Under the pieces are notes generated by a model, which was given only the letters and a program-made list of their open reading frames with translations, was not told the DNA's origin and did no database searches. Below are positions 9,443-17,054 of a stretch of 28,533 nt of DNA, one piece after another. Both the position numbers and the translations under genes were made by a program. Each line of letters begins with the position of its first letter. Positions within the stretch are counted from its first letter, which is position 1. Source of the DNA: a virus; the IMG/VR virus record IMGVR_UViG_3300030410_000020, positions 1-28,533 of that record. One strand, given 5' to 3'.

Positions 9443-11920
9443 TTAAACTATAGCAAACAATGGTGTTATTTCTGACCATGTTGTATTAGCCAATATATAC
9501 TCATAATACTTGTTTTCATCCGTTGCATAGTATGTTCCTTTATCGACTGATAATACAGGCATTTGTGCCTTAGTTCCAATACATCTTATCCATTTATCTT
9601 TTGTAACTGTATTGAACCCAAAATAATCTCCTGCATAAGCTATATAATCACTTCCACATGGTGAGTAATATCTATCAATAGCTGGGTCATATAATATAAT
9701 CCCATAATTACCACTAGGGTAAATTTGATTGCTTATTCTTTTTGCTGTCCCTATTCTAATTATATCTAATTGAGAATTGTATGCAGAAGATACAATTTCA
9801 TTGTTGCTATCAACCTTTAACTCACTAAGTGTAGCCCATATTGAATCCATACCCATAACACTATAACTATTGATAGTTAACCCACCTTTTGCTTTATAAA
9901 GTTCATGTGGCATATATACACCCTCTATGTCACTTATTATCCCAGCATTATAAATTATATTCCATCTTAATGTTAAATCCTTATTTAAAGTCTGCATATA
10001 ATTACTTCCATTAGGTGTTTGCATTATTATTCCACTTGGTCTTCTCTCATCATCCCTAAATGTTAAATTACTAGCTGTTATACTTTTAATTGTCTTTAAT
10101 TTGCCCATTTTCCCATATACAACTGGGTCTGTAACTAATTGAACATTACTGTCACCTACAGTTTTTAGAAAGCCTATTTTCCCAGTTCTAGTTGCGCCAG
10201 TACTCCCATAATTAATATACCTAGGATTTATAGTTTCTATACTACCACAATACATTAAATCAAATAAAGCTTCTGAAGGCATAGGCATTGATACTGGATA
10301 AGTATCTGTATCAACACTACAATATTGTTGCATTCCATCTGTTAATACTTCCAGTTGAAATTGTTCATTATTTCTTATGAAATGATTCCCCGAAGATATT
10401 GTAACTTTATTAGAATTACTGGCTGAATTAAATCTACAACCCATTAGTGTAAATGTAGGTATTACTGCATACGTACCTCCTGGTATAGGTTTTGATGAAG
10501 GATATAAAACAACATCATTATTAGCATCATATTTATAAGTACATAATGCTATTGCTTTCTTTGTTATAGCTTCAAAATAAGTTTCTTTTATGGTTAAAAC
10601 ACTCGAATCTGCCCTATTTGTACCATCAACCCAATCAATATTGAAACCTAAAACCCCATAAGAAACGGCTTCAATAATACAACCATCTATCTTAACATCA
10701 AAAACAAGTGAATTTAATTCAAATCCAACACTACCACTTGTTATTCTAATATTACTAAACTTCATAGTATTATTTTCACAATATGTTCCTCTATTAAGTT
10801 GTATCGCTTTCACACAACCAGCAAAATTTACTTCATTTGATACTTCTCCATAAAATGAATCAGATATACACAGACCAACCTTACAACTTTCAAATCTTGA
10901 TTTAGTTATACACCATGTCTGTACACCTGAATATTTTATTCCACCTGACAGTGAATTTCCATTAACTGCTAAACCATCAATAAAAATATTTTGAGGGTTT
11001 CCTGTTGTATTTGTACATTTAAAAATATAATCAACATTAGCCGAAGATGATTTTATAATAGCACCTCTGCCTGTAATTTTGTTAATTGAATCACATTTCC
11101 CAAAACTTTCAGGAATTATTATTGAAGATGAAACTTTATAAATCCCAACTGAAAATACTATTTCATTTGTGAAATTAGGCATATTGGATACAAAATTAAA
11201 TATTTTTTGTATTGCATCTGTATCATCCGTATTCCAATCACCCTTTGCACCAACAAGTGGAGCTGGAGGATTTTTTACATCAATCGCCATATCAGCCAAT
11301 TGCGAATCAGTTTTTTGTAATTTTGTCTTTAAATCAACCTCTCCAAGACGTGCATTAATAATCTCTAAACTTGCATGAGTAGCATCTAAAGCAATAGCCT
11401 TTGTATAATCTGATTTTATAACATTTGTTGTTGTTTCTCTTAATACCTCTGCGTTAGCCCTGCTAATTTCAGCACCAACTCTACTTGTTTCCGAAGTTGT
11501 AACTTGGTTAATTAAAGAAGTTAAAACTGGGTAAGGGGTTGCTAAATCTGGTGGTAAATCCCCAACTATATCGAGAGTTACATTGTAGAAGAATACTGGC
11601 ATAGTAAGGCGTTTATTACCTGCTCCAAAAACTGATATAGAGCAATTATATTTACCATTTACTGCAACTGCTGTTAAAGGCAAAGTAAATGTAATAATAT
11701 TATTAACTACTTTAACGTTATCGCTTCCATAAGTTATAGGGTAATTATCTGGTCTTACTAGATCAACCGTGGCATAAGTTATCCCTGTCATTGGTACATT
11801 CATATCATCAAACATATCAAATTCGATGAAATTGACCTCGGTATCGTTTTGAGCAAACATAATCTTAGGGACATTAGGTTTATATTTTGAAATACAAGTT
11901 ATCACGTATGGTCTAATCAT
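9443..11920 (-). CDS. BppU-like plus pectate-lyase-fold tailspike
   Basis: 825 residues, ATG with RBS GGAGG 8 nt upstream. Residues 1-~125 resemble BppU_N (baseplate upper protein): ISKYKPNVPKIMFAQNDTEV, VDLVRPDN, and a final strand GNKRLTMPVFFYNVTLDIVG. A coiled coil at ~140-205 (SRVGAEISRANAEVLRETTT ... KTKLQKTDSQLADM) should trimerise the protein. Residues ~218-520 look like a right-handed beta-helix of the pectate lyase superfamily, opening with GAKGDWNTDDTDAIQKIFNF and followed by short N/G-turn repeats. The C-terminal ~280 residues end with a small beta domain (KGTYYATDENKYYEYILANT). It is a likely receptor-binding or polysaccharide-degrading spike. BppU_N is best known from siphovirus baseplates, so its presence beside a gp10-like hub suggests modular exchange. 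Confidence 0.8.
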   Translation of the reverse strand: MIRPYVITCISKYKPNVPKIMFAQNDTEVNFIEFDMFDDMNVPMTGITYATVDLVRPDNYPITYGSDNVKVVNNIITFTLPLTAVAVNGKYNCSISVFGAGNKRLTMPVFFYNVTLDIVGDLPPDLATPYPVLTSLINQVTTSETSRVGAEISRANAEVLRETTTNVIKSDYTKAIALDATHASLEIINARLGEVDLKTKLQKTDSQLADMAIDVKNPPAPLVGAKGDWNTDDTDAIQKIFNFVSNMPNFTNEIVFSVGIYKVSSSIIIPESFGKCDSINKITGRGAIIKSSSANVDYIFKCTNTTGNPQNIFIDGLAVNGNSLSGGIKYSGVQTWCITKSRFESCKVGLCISDSFYGEVSNEVNFAGCVKAIQLNRGTYCENNTMKFSNIRITSGSVGFELNSLVFDVKIDGCIIEAVSYGVLGFNIDWVDGTNRADSSVLTIKETYFEAITKKAIALCTYKYDANNDVVLYPSSKPIPGGTYAVIPTFTLMGCRFNSASNSNKVTISSGNHFIRNNEQFQLEVLTDGMQQYCSVDTDTYPVSMPMPSEALFDLMYCGSIETINPRYINYGSTGATRTGKIGFLKTVGDSNVQLVTDPVVYGKMGKLKTIKSITASNLTFRDDERRPSGIIMQTPNGSNYMQTLNKDLTLRWNIIYNAGIISDIEGVYMPHELYKAKGGLTINSYSVMGMDSIWATLSELKVDSNNEIVSSAYNSQLDIIRIGTAKRISNQIYPSGNYGIILYDPAIDRYYSPCGSDYIAYAGDYFGFNTVTKDKWIRCIGTKAQMPVLSVDKGTYYATDENKYYEYILANTTWSEITPLFAIV

Positions 11921-11961
11921 TTAATACACCTCCGAAATAAGCTATTAACTTATTCACTTAA

Positions 11962-12213
11962 TTAACATAATCCGTAAGCCCTGTATGCTATCGCTGTTGT
12001 TATAACTACTGTTGTAAATGGTTCAAAATAGTCGTGAAAAGTTTCTTTTGCTTTTACTGTGAAAGTATCTGTTCCAATAGTGAATGTTAAATCCGCTGTT
12101 GCATCATCGTTTGAAATACAAAATCCATTCATTAAATTTGGGAAAACGTGTGTTACTGTTACGTTTCCTGAAAATGGTTTACTTGCTCTAAGTCCTATCA
12201 TTTGGTTAGCCAT
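11962..12213 (-). CDS. Small beta-rich structural protein
   Basis: 83 residues from the ATG at 12213 with RBS AAGGTG at 6 nt; a GTG at 12222 is part of that RBS. It overlaps the preceding gene by 8 nt. The sequence is a run of predicted beta strands (SGNVTVTHVFPNLMNGFCIS, ADLTFTIGTDTFTVKAKETF, TTVVITTAIAYRAYGL). It resembles small head or tail decoration proteins, and its place between head and spike genes suggests a virion role. No family is recognised. Confidence 0.6.
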   Translation of the reverse strand: MANQMIGLRASKPFSGNVTVTHVFPNLMNGFCISNDDATADLTFTIGTDTFTVKAKETFHDYFEPFTTVVITTAIAYRAYGLC

Positions 12214-12484
12214 TCTTTTCACCTTCCTTAATTATTTGTCTTAGTCTTTCGTTACTAAGTTTTATATAACCCTTAGGCGCATCTTTAATATTATCTTTTA
12301 TATATTTAAACAATTCTGAACGCTTCATACTATCTAGCGAAGGCACAGAAGGATTTTCTTCTTTAATTGGGGTATTTGTATTGCCGTTAATTAAAATCTC
12401 TATAAGGTGGCTTAAATCTTCATGTATTGCATATAAGAGTTTCGTTTCTGTTGAGTTTATATTTAATGAATCTTTATCTAACAT
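12206..12484 (-). CDS. Small hypothetical protein
   Basis: 92 residues, ATG with RBS AAAGGAGG. An N-terminal helix (STETKLLYAIHEDLSHLIEI) is followed by a Pro/Asn linker and a basic helical C-terminus (MKRSELFKYIKDNIKDAP, LSNERLRQIIKEGEKNG). This C-terminus could form a small peripheral-subunit-binding or SAP-like fold. It is the first gene after the HNH cassette terminator. Its function is unknown; a head-completion or connector role is only suggested by location. Confidence 0.6.
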   Translation of the reverse strand: MLDKDSLNINSTETKLLYAIHEDLSHLIEILINGNTNTPIKEENPSVPSLDSMKRSELFKYIKDNIKDAPKGYIKLSNERLRQIIKEGEKNG

Positions 12485-12504
12485 AATTACCTCCTTTTGA
12501 TAAT

Positions 12505-12529
12505 GAAAAAAGGATAACCGAAGTTACCC
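12505..12529 (-). terminator. UUCG-loop terminator of the HNH cassette
   Basis: Minus strand GGGTAAC-TTCG-GTTATCC followed by TTTTTT. The stem is 7 bp with one wobble and a stable UUCG loop. The HNH stop codon lies inside the left arm. Confidence 0.8.
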
Positions 12530-13384
12530 TGTAATTTGCAATGCTAATTGCTGTATTCCATTTTTATAGTTTAGATATTTTAGTATTTTATGCTCCCGTT
12601 GTTTGGAATAAAATTTCTGTTGTGGAAACCATACGAAAAAATCTTTATTGCTCTTAGAACTATTGCAACTTAAACATATAGGAATAATATTTGATTTGCT
12701 TACTTCCCCGCCATGAGTTACCGGGATAAAATGTTCAAAAGTTGCTTTTTCCAATAAGCAATTACAATAAGCACAATGTAATTCACCATTTTTATTTTTA
12801 AAATAGTTTTTACAAACTTCCCATTCTTCAACTGTAAAATTGTCAGGTAACAATTTTGTTCTTTCTCTTCGCCTTTGTGCCCTTATTATGCCGTGAAGTT
12901 GAAGTTTTTCAGGGTTATCAATTCCCCATTGTTTGGTTTTTAAAATATTGGCCTTTACATTTTTATAATATCTTTTTATTCTATAGTCATGGATTTTTTC
13001 TTTATGTTCTAACCTGTAGATTTGATTTTTTATTTTTAGTTCTTCTTTATGTTCATTGTTATATTTTTTATCCATTTCAAGTTTATGGATCCTATTCTCT
13101 TCATTGGAATAAAAAACTTTTCTATACTCCTTTTTTCTTTCCGCATACTTAGGATAATTAGCTTTAGACATAGCGTGCATTTCTTCAATTCTATCTTGGT
13201 ATATAGCTTTTCTGCTTGTGCTTACAAGCTCTTTGTTGCCGTCTGTATACTCTTTAGTCTCTAATGTGTGACAATATTTACATACTGGTAATAAACCGTT
13301 TTTGCATCTTTTGTGGTGAGTGAAATATTTATCTGATTCTTCTAAAATTGCACCGCATCTTTTGCATACTTTAATATTTGGCAT
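12524..13384 (-). CDS. Free-standing HNH homing endonuclease
   Basis: 286 residues, ATG with RBS GGCGGAGG 9 nt upstream. The N-terminus has zinc-knuckle cysteines (C7xxC10, C27, C35xxC38), as in many phage HNH proteins. A long basic helical region (~60-175, with RRRRER-like clusters) probably contacts DNA. The nuclease domain is at ~204-250: C204xxC207, FEHFIPVTHGG with H218, N232, C237xxC240, then NSSKSNKDF. This is a complete HNH zinc-bound nuclease. The gene is not inside the capsid intron but starts 145 nt after the end of capsid exon 2. It has its own consensus promoter and terminator. It may cut intron-less capsid genes and promote spread of itself and possibly of the nearby intron. Confidence 0.88.
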   Translation of the reverse strand: MPNIKVCKRCGAILEESDKYFTHHKRCKNGLLPVCKYCHTLETKEYTDGNKELVSTSRKAIYQDRIEEMHAMSKANYPKYAERKKEYRKVFYSNEENRIHKLEMDKKYNNEHKEELKIKNQIYRLEHKEKIHDYRIKRYYKNVKANILKTKQWGIDNPEKLQLHGIIRAQRRRERTKLLPDNFTVEEWEVCKNYFKNKNGELHCAYCNCLLEKATFEHFIPVTHGGEVSKSNIIPICLSCNSSKSNKDFFVWFPQQKFYSKQREHKILKYLNYKNGIQQLALQITG

Positions 13385-13495
13385 AATAAAAATACCTCCG
13401 CCGTATTTTATTTTCCGTTTTATAAAATATAGGAAGTAAAGTTCGGAAAACTCTACTTATCGGTTAAGGTAATTAATCTCAACCTATCCTATATT

Positions 13496-13524
13496 ATTAT
13501 ACTACTAAATTATGGATAGTTCAA
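13496..13524 (-). promoter_or_regulatory. Consensus promoter for the HNH gene
   Basis: On the minus strand TTGAAC (13524-13519), a 17-nt spacer and TATAAT (13501-13496). The -10 matches perfectly and the -35 at 5 of 6. It lies just past the capsid exon 2 stop and would transcribe only the HNH cassette. Downstream, AAATAC and GTATTT can pair around the GGCGGAG RBS (13391-13409), which could limit translation. Confidence 0.75.
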
Positions 13525-13528
13525 CTAT

Positions 13529-13585
13529 CTAAATAATTTTACTAGCAACTAGCCATTTCCAGTCTACAAAACCTAGTGAAAAACG
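13529..13585 (-). CDS. Major capsid protein, exon 2
   Basis: 18 codons plus TAG: RFSLGFVDWKWLVASKII. It restores the conserved C-terminal pattern of gpT-like capsid proteins (F-x-DW-x-W near the end), which exon 1 lacks. The frame is open back to the proposed 3' splice site after the G at 13586. With exon 1 ending in NRSRYT, the junction reads NRSRYT-RFSLGFVDW. An alternative boundary one codon upstream (Tyr-Met inserted) is possible. Confidence 0.8.
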   Translation of the reverse strand, partial: RFSLGFVDWKWLVASKII

Positions 13586-13880
13586 CATATCGTAATGTTA
13601 TCGTTAGGCTATTTATCCTAACTTCTATATGTTTCCATATAGCCCAGACTATATCATACCTTTCGGTAGTGGTACTCGTGGGAATTTCATCATACTTTCG
13701 TTTAGATTACTTTTCCTAGTCGTTGAACCTTCATCCTTTTTTAAGGAAGCTCGGCTGCTGATTTTCCAATCTTATTAATTTTCAAACATTCACACTCACG
13801 ATTGCTCGTCATGTTGTAGTTTAATAAGCTCTAAGGACGTTCCAGCAATTCTCCACTTTTTCATTCATACCTGCCTAACA
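13586..13880 (-). ncRNA. Group I intron in the major capsid gene
   Basis: About 295 nt separate the two capsid exons. On the minus strand the classical core elements appear in order: P (AATTGCTGGA, 13850-13841), Q (AATCAGCAGCC, 13763-13753), R (GTTCAACGACTAGG, 13728-13715) and S (GATATAGTCTGGGC, 13655-13642). The GACTA of R and TAGTC of S form P7. P1 pairs the exon end TTATACT with GGTATGA, placing a U:G pair exactly at the splice site after ACT. P9-type hairpins (TATATGGAAACATATA, GTTAGG...CCTAAC) precede the 3' end. No endonuclease is encoded inside. Splicing removes the in-frame TAG that would otherwise end the protein. Confidence 0.88.
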
Positions 13881-14783
13881 AGTATAACGGCTCCTGTTTG
13901 AAGCATCTATTAACCAATTTTTAGTGTTGTCATCCTTATGTGACGCAATTTCTAGTTTCTTTCTGTCTATCCAGAAAAGGTTGCGTTTCATATAAGCAGA
14001 ATCAATTAAAAAGTACATATTGGGATCCGTGATCCATCTGCTTATAATGACTTGGTATTTGTCTTGGTAAGGGTTAGCTGCGTTGGTATTATCAGTTGGT
14101 TTCTTCTCTGATTGGGTTAATTCCCAGGCTACATTTCTATTAGCCCAGCCAGTTAATATTGTGTCAGGGAAAATATTGGCTTTTTCTCCAATATCGTCTG
14201 TAAGACTTTCCATTAAATCTTCTGCTGCCTTTAGCCCTGCTTGGGTTAAGGGATTGTTAGTAAGGTAATTGCCTTGAACTGCTGCCTTACCTGTCTTAGA
14301 AGGATGAGCAACGCTTGCTAAAGGCATTTTGTCGTTGCCTAAACAATCAAAAGTTCCACCAGCCATCGAGAATGTAGGTACTGTACAAAAATTAAAAGGA
14401 GCATGAACAAATTTCTCTCTAGTTCTATTAGAGGCATCTGTTAATGTTCCCGCCTGATTTTGCATATCAATAATCCTAGAGTCATCTATGGTTTCTCTTT
14501 TTATTTCAATACCTTTCTTGAAGACTGTGTGCATAAATTGCTTTGGCCACATTTCTTCCATGTCGTCATAAGGTACCGCTCCATCTGTTGCGACAAAATC
14601 ACCTATTCCATTCATTCCTGCAACTGATTCTGAATAATGGTTTGAACTCTTTACGTTATATAAAGTATTTAAAAGTGAGTTCTTTGCAAAGTCACTTTCT
14701 GATTTAGACATATAAGCCATTATTGGGCCTTCATTTCTCCCAATAGCAGCATCAATCTTTCCTACTGTACTTGTTATAATCAT
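13881..14783 (-). CDS. Major capsid protein, exon 1 (gpT-like)
   Basis: 301 codons from the ATG at 14783 (RBS GGAGG 7 nt upstream). It carries the features of the Mu gpT-like HK97-fold capsid group: KRETIDDSRIIDMQ, FNFCTVPTFSMAGG, the DCLGNDKMPLASVAHPSKTG loop, LTQAGLKAAEDLMESLTDD, INIFPDTIL-type strand (ANIFPDTILTGWANRNVAWE), and NPYQDKYQVIISRWITDPN. Without splicing, translation would stop three codons into the intron after NRSRY. The spliced protein is 319 residues. It follows the decoration-like gene by 12 nt and belongs to the scaffold-decoration-capsid block. It builds the icosahedral shell. Confidence 0.9.
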
Positions 14784-14795
14784 TTGTTAAACCTC

Positions 14796-15215
14796 CTATA
14801 CGTTAAATTTTATTCTTGCTTTTCCTTTGACTGTATCTACTGAAACTATTTCTACTTTCCCAGTTGTAAGAAGTGCTGAATCTACCTTTGTACCTGTTAC
14901 ATCTAAACAAGCAACCTGTGTGCCTATTGCTGCTAGAACTAAAGCTGCATTTGCTGCTACTGTTCCTACACCTGCTATATCTGCGAGCCAAACTTGATCC
15001 TCTCTTACTCTGATATAGTTTGTTTTTACGTTTACTCCTGCTGCGGTGTTGCCTATTAAAATAAACTGTGGCAGAGACGTTACAGCACTCTTAGTTAATC
15101 TTCCAGCAGTAGCTATTACTGCCTCACCTTGTGCCCCTGCTTCTGCATCAGCCATTAATATCTTGTTGTCTGTTATTGTTCCAGAGCCATCATATGAACT
15201 TTCTAAAACTATCAT
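14796..15215 (-). CDS. Head decoration / capsid cement-like protein
   Basis: 139 residues, ATG with RBS TAGGAGGAAG. Almost entirely short beta strands and Ala/Gly/Val/Thr-rich: MADAEAGAQGEAVIATAGRL, NTAAGVNVKTNYIRVREDQV, ALVLAAIGTQVACLDVTGTK, VEIVSVDTVKGKARIKFNV. The repeated barrel-like pattern, the size and the position directly before the capsid gene fit a decoration or cement protein that stabilises the shell. The alternate-frame reading of the 3' half is a shadow. Evidence is contextual. Confidence 0.7.
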   Translation of the reverse strand: MIVLESSYDGSGTITDNKILMADAEAGAQGEAVIATAGRLTKSAVTSLPQFILIGNTAAGVNVKTNYIRVREDQVWLADIAGVGTVAANAALVLAAIGTQVACLDVTGTKVDSALLTTGKVEIVSVDTVKGKARIKFNV

Positions 15216-15226
15216 TTAACTTCCTC

Positions 15227-16030
15227 CTAACCGTATAATTTTTTATGAAATCTCATTGCTTCTTTCTTTGATAAGCCCATATCCATGTAATTTCTTAATG
15301 TTTCAGTATCTATTGAAACATCATTTACAGAATCATCTGAACTACTGCTTTCTGATTTGATATGGGATTTACTATCATAGGTATTTTTTATACTTTGTTT
15401 CGCCGAATCTTTTTCTCTCTCGCTAATTTTTTCTCTATTGACAATATAAAAAGCATCTGCAAGATCATAACCTTTGGCTTCTTTAGCCCATACTTCATCT
15501 GGAATATCGTCTGGTGACTTAACCATGTCAGGATATTCAGCTTTAAGTTTGTTAAAGTTATTAACCATTATTTGGTCGCTTGCTTGCTTTTGTATTGACA
15601 ATTTAAGATCGTTATTTTCACTAAGCATTTGCTGGTATTCAGGGTCCATTTGCAAAGCTTGTTTAATCATTTGAGGATCATATCCAGCATCTCTAAGTTC
15701 TTGTTCTTTGGTTACTCTTTCATCTTCATTTTGCTTTTGTTTACTATCGTTTTGAGTTTTGTTATAAGCTTCTTGTTGCTTTTTTAACTGTTCATTTTCA
15801 ACTCGCAACTTTTTAAACGCATCATTTGTTTTGTGAGATTGTTCAGGTTCGACGGGTTCCTTTTCAGCAGGAGCTTCAATAGGTTTTTCAACTTCTTTTT
15901 CCCCTGGTTCACTTTCGTCTGTGGCAACCTCTATGTCATCAACTATTGAAGTGTCATCTGGTTCCTCTTGGAATACTTCTGATGTGTCAATACCTCCAAA
16001 TAATTGAAGATTATTCAATAAATATGTCAT
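15227..16030 (-). CDS. Capsid scaffolding protein
   Basis: 267 residues, ATG with RBS AAGGAG 7 nt upstream. Residues ~15-70 are very acidic and Pro/Glu-rich (EEPDDTSIVDDIEVATDES, EKPIEAPAEKEPVEPEQS). Residues 72-150 form a charged coiled coil (FKKLRVENEQLKKQQEAYNK ... SENNDLKLSIQKQ). The C-terminus has an Ser/Asp run and ends with a basic helix, NYMDMGLSKKEAMRFHKKLYG, which in P22-like scaffolds binds the coat protein. Its place just upstream of decoration and capsid genes is the standard one. It should drive procapsid assembly and then leave or be cut. Confidence 0.85.
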   Translation of the reverse strand: MTYLLNNLQLFGGIDTSEVFQEEPDDTSIVDDIEVATDESEPGEKEVEKPIEAPAEKEPVEPEQSHKTNDAFKKLRVENEQLKKQQEAYNKTQNDSKQKQNEDERVTKEQELRDAGYDPQMIKQALQMDPEYQQMLSENNDLKLSIQKQASDQIMVNNFNKLKAEYPDMVKSPDDIPDEVWAKEAKGYDLADAFYIVNREKISEREKDSAKQSIKNTYDSKSHIKSESSSSDDSVNDVSIDTETLRNYMDMGLSKKEAMRFHKKLYG

Positions 16031-16100
16031 AATTTTCTCCTTGCCATGTTCCGCTATCTGCGTGCGCTAATCTTTCGTCTTTCCGAAGTGCCAACTATTT

Positions 16101-16235
16101 CTATTTTGCTTTGTTTGTGCTATCTCTCAAATCTCCTTTTCCTTCAATAAGGTTAGAGTTTGAAGCTGGCTTGCCTGTTGCTTTACCCATTGTGTAAGGT
16201 CCTACTGGCTGTTGTTTTTTGTTTGTATCTGCCAT
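16101..16235 (-). CDS. Tiny polar virion-region protein
   Basis: 44 residues, ATG at 16235 with RBS GGAAGTG 7 nt upstream, ending 70 nt before the scaffold gene. Sequence is Lys/Asn/Thr/Gly-rich (ADTNKKQQPVGPYTMGKATG, NLIEGKGDLRDSTNKAK) with no hydrophobic core and so probably unstructured. It lies downstream of a terminator. The strong RBS and the conserved place in the head operon support it as a real gene. Function is unknown. Confidence 0.6.
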   Translation of the reverse strand: MADTNKKQQPVGPYTMGKATGKPASNSNLIEGKGDLRDSTNKAK

Positions 16236-16292
16236 CGTTATCACTTCCTTTCAAATTTGCTATATAAAAGAATAATTGCTAATTTAGGGCAT

Positions 16293-16320
16293 AAGAAAAG
16301 ACACCCAGTAACGAGTGCCT
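16293..16320 (-). terminator. Terminator upstream of the scaffold block
   Basis: Minus strand AGGCACTC-GTTACT-GGGTGTCT, then TTTCTT. It shares its arms with the hairpin at 9361-9389. Confidence 0.65.
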
Positions 16321-16324
16321 TAAA

Positions 16325-16417
16325 CTAATATTCAATTGTGGGTAAAGATTTACACTCTACATAAGTTCTGCCGAACTCAGTTATAGGTTTAGTTGTGTCT
16401 ACTTATTCCACCACCAC
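16325..16417 (-). pseudogene. Possible gene remnant
   Basis: The minus strand reads VVVE, a TAA stop, then VDTTKPITEFGRTYVECKSL and PTIEY before TAG. The part after the stop looks like real coding sequence, yet it has no ATG/GTG/TTG and no RBS, and the only upstream continuation is cut by the stop. It sits between two terminators. It may be the tail of a gene destroyed by a nonsense mutation, or chance. Confidence 0.25.
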
Positions 16418-16429
16418 AATTTTAGACAA

Positions 16430-16453
16430 TAAAAAAGAACACTTCTAAGTTCT
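16430..16453 (-). terminator. Terminator after the 74-aa Cys-containing protein
   Basis: Minus strand AGAAC-TTAGAAGT-GTTCT followed by TTTTTATT. The stem is only 5 bp but abuts a T run directly after the gene stop. Confidence 0.55.
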
Positions 16454-16676
16454 ACGTAATAGGATTATCTGTACGTGTTAGGCCACTAATACTATTATTA
16501 AAATATCCAACTCCTGTTTGTTGTTCTGAAAACTTAGAGCATTTAACGTTAATACTAAATGGTGAATATTGTAATATTTTAATACCAAGAACTGCTGAAT
16601 TAGTTTCATCTGCATATTCTTTAAATTTACATATCGACTTATTGTTACACCTTTCACAATTTATCGTGTTATTCAT
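16452..16676 (-). CDS. Small Cys-rich hypothetical protein
   Basis: 74 residues, ATG with RBS AAAGGAT. The N-terminus has INCERCNNKSICKF (C7xxC10, C16) and a further Cys at VKCSKFS, a possible zinc-binding knuckle. The remainder is polar. It overlaps no neighbour and ends at a small terminator. Function is unknown; such Cys-motif proteins recur in head operons of clostridial phages. Confidence 0.6.
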   Translation of the reverse strand: MNNTINCERCNNKSICKFKEYADETNSAVLGIKILQYSPFSINVKCSKFSEQQTGVGYFNNSISGLTRTDNPIT

Positions 16677-16677
16677 G

Positions 16678-16743
16678 CTAACATCCTTTCTTAGTTCCTT
16701 TAGTTGGTTTAGTTTTCTTTGTAGTTTTCTTAGCCATTTTCAT
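16678..16743 (-). CDS. Micro-protein rich in Lys and Thr
   Basis: 19 to 21 residues, too short for normal ORF lists. RBS GAGGGGG precedes two in-frame ATGs at 16743 and 16737; the second has the better spacing. The product MAKKTTKKTKPTKGTKKGC is almost all Lys/Thr and resembles the C-terminal tail of the preceding basic protein. It could be a tiny nucleic-acid-binding or virion peptide, or a degenerate copy of that tail. It ends 1 nt before the next gene. Confidence 0.5.
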   Translation of the reverse strand: MKMAKKTTKKTKPTKGTKKGC

Positions 16744-16776
16744 TTCCCCCTCTTATAAAATTTTTAGAATATCTTT

Positions 16777-17052
16777 TTAGAATCCTGCAAACTTTGGCTT
16801 TTTAGCTACTGGTTTCTTAACTTTCTTTTTAATCGCCGTTTTCTTTGCCACTTTTTTAACAGGAGTTTTCTTAGATACTTTCTTTGCTCCTGTATCAAAT
16901 GGTAATTTGCTCGTAAATGGATTAAACTTAGGACCATTTCCTACATCCATACCTGTTTTCATATCGAAAGGTGAAGGCATATCCTTCATTGCAGGCTTTT
17001 TCTTAGTTACCTTACCTTTATTAAGACTTGGGTTATTTGCTTTTGTAAACAT
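16777..17052 (-). CDS. Basic protein with histone H1-like tail
   Basis: 91 residues, ATG with RBS GGAGG 7 nt upstream. The N-terminal half is polar with a PSPFDMKTGMDVGNGPKFNP segment. The C-terminal ~35 residues are KKxxK/AKK repeats (KKVSKKTPVKKVAKKTAIKK), like eukaryotic H1 tails and bacterial Hc1/AlgP-type proteins. The charge suggests DNA or RNA binding. The location, portal to scaffold, suggests it is packaged with the genome or neutralises charge within the head. No family can be named. Confidence 0.65.
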   Translation of the reverse strand: MFTKANNPSLNKGKVTKKKPAMKDMPSPFDMKTGMDVGNGPKFNPFTSKLPFDTGAKKVSKKTPVKKVAKKTAIKKKVKKPVAKKPKFAGF

Positions 17053-17054
17053 TG

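Noticed and set aside
12524-13384. HNH gene as an intron-encoded endonuclease within the capsid intron
   Set aside because: The capsid exon 2 reading frame is found at 13529-13585, upstream of the HNH gene, so HNH lies outside the intron.
14803-14991. Second minus-strand frame inside the decoration gene (Ser/Arg-rich)
   Set aside because: Composition is a frame shadow of the Ala/Thr/Val-rich real gene, and it has no RBS.
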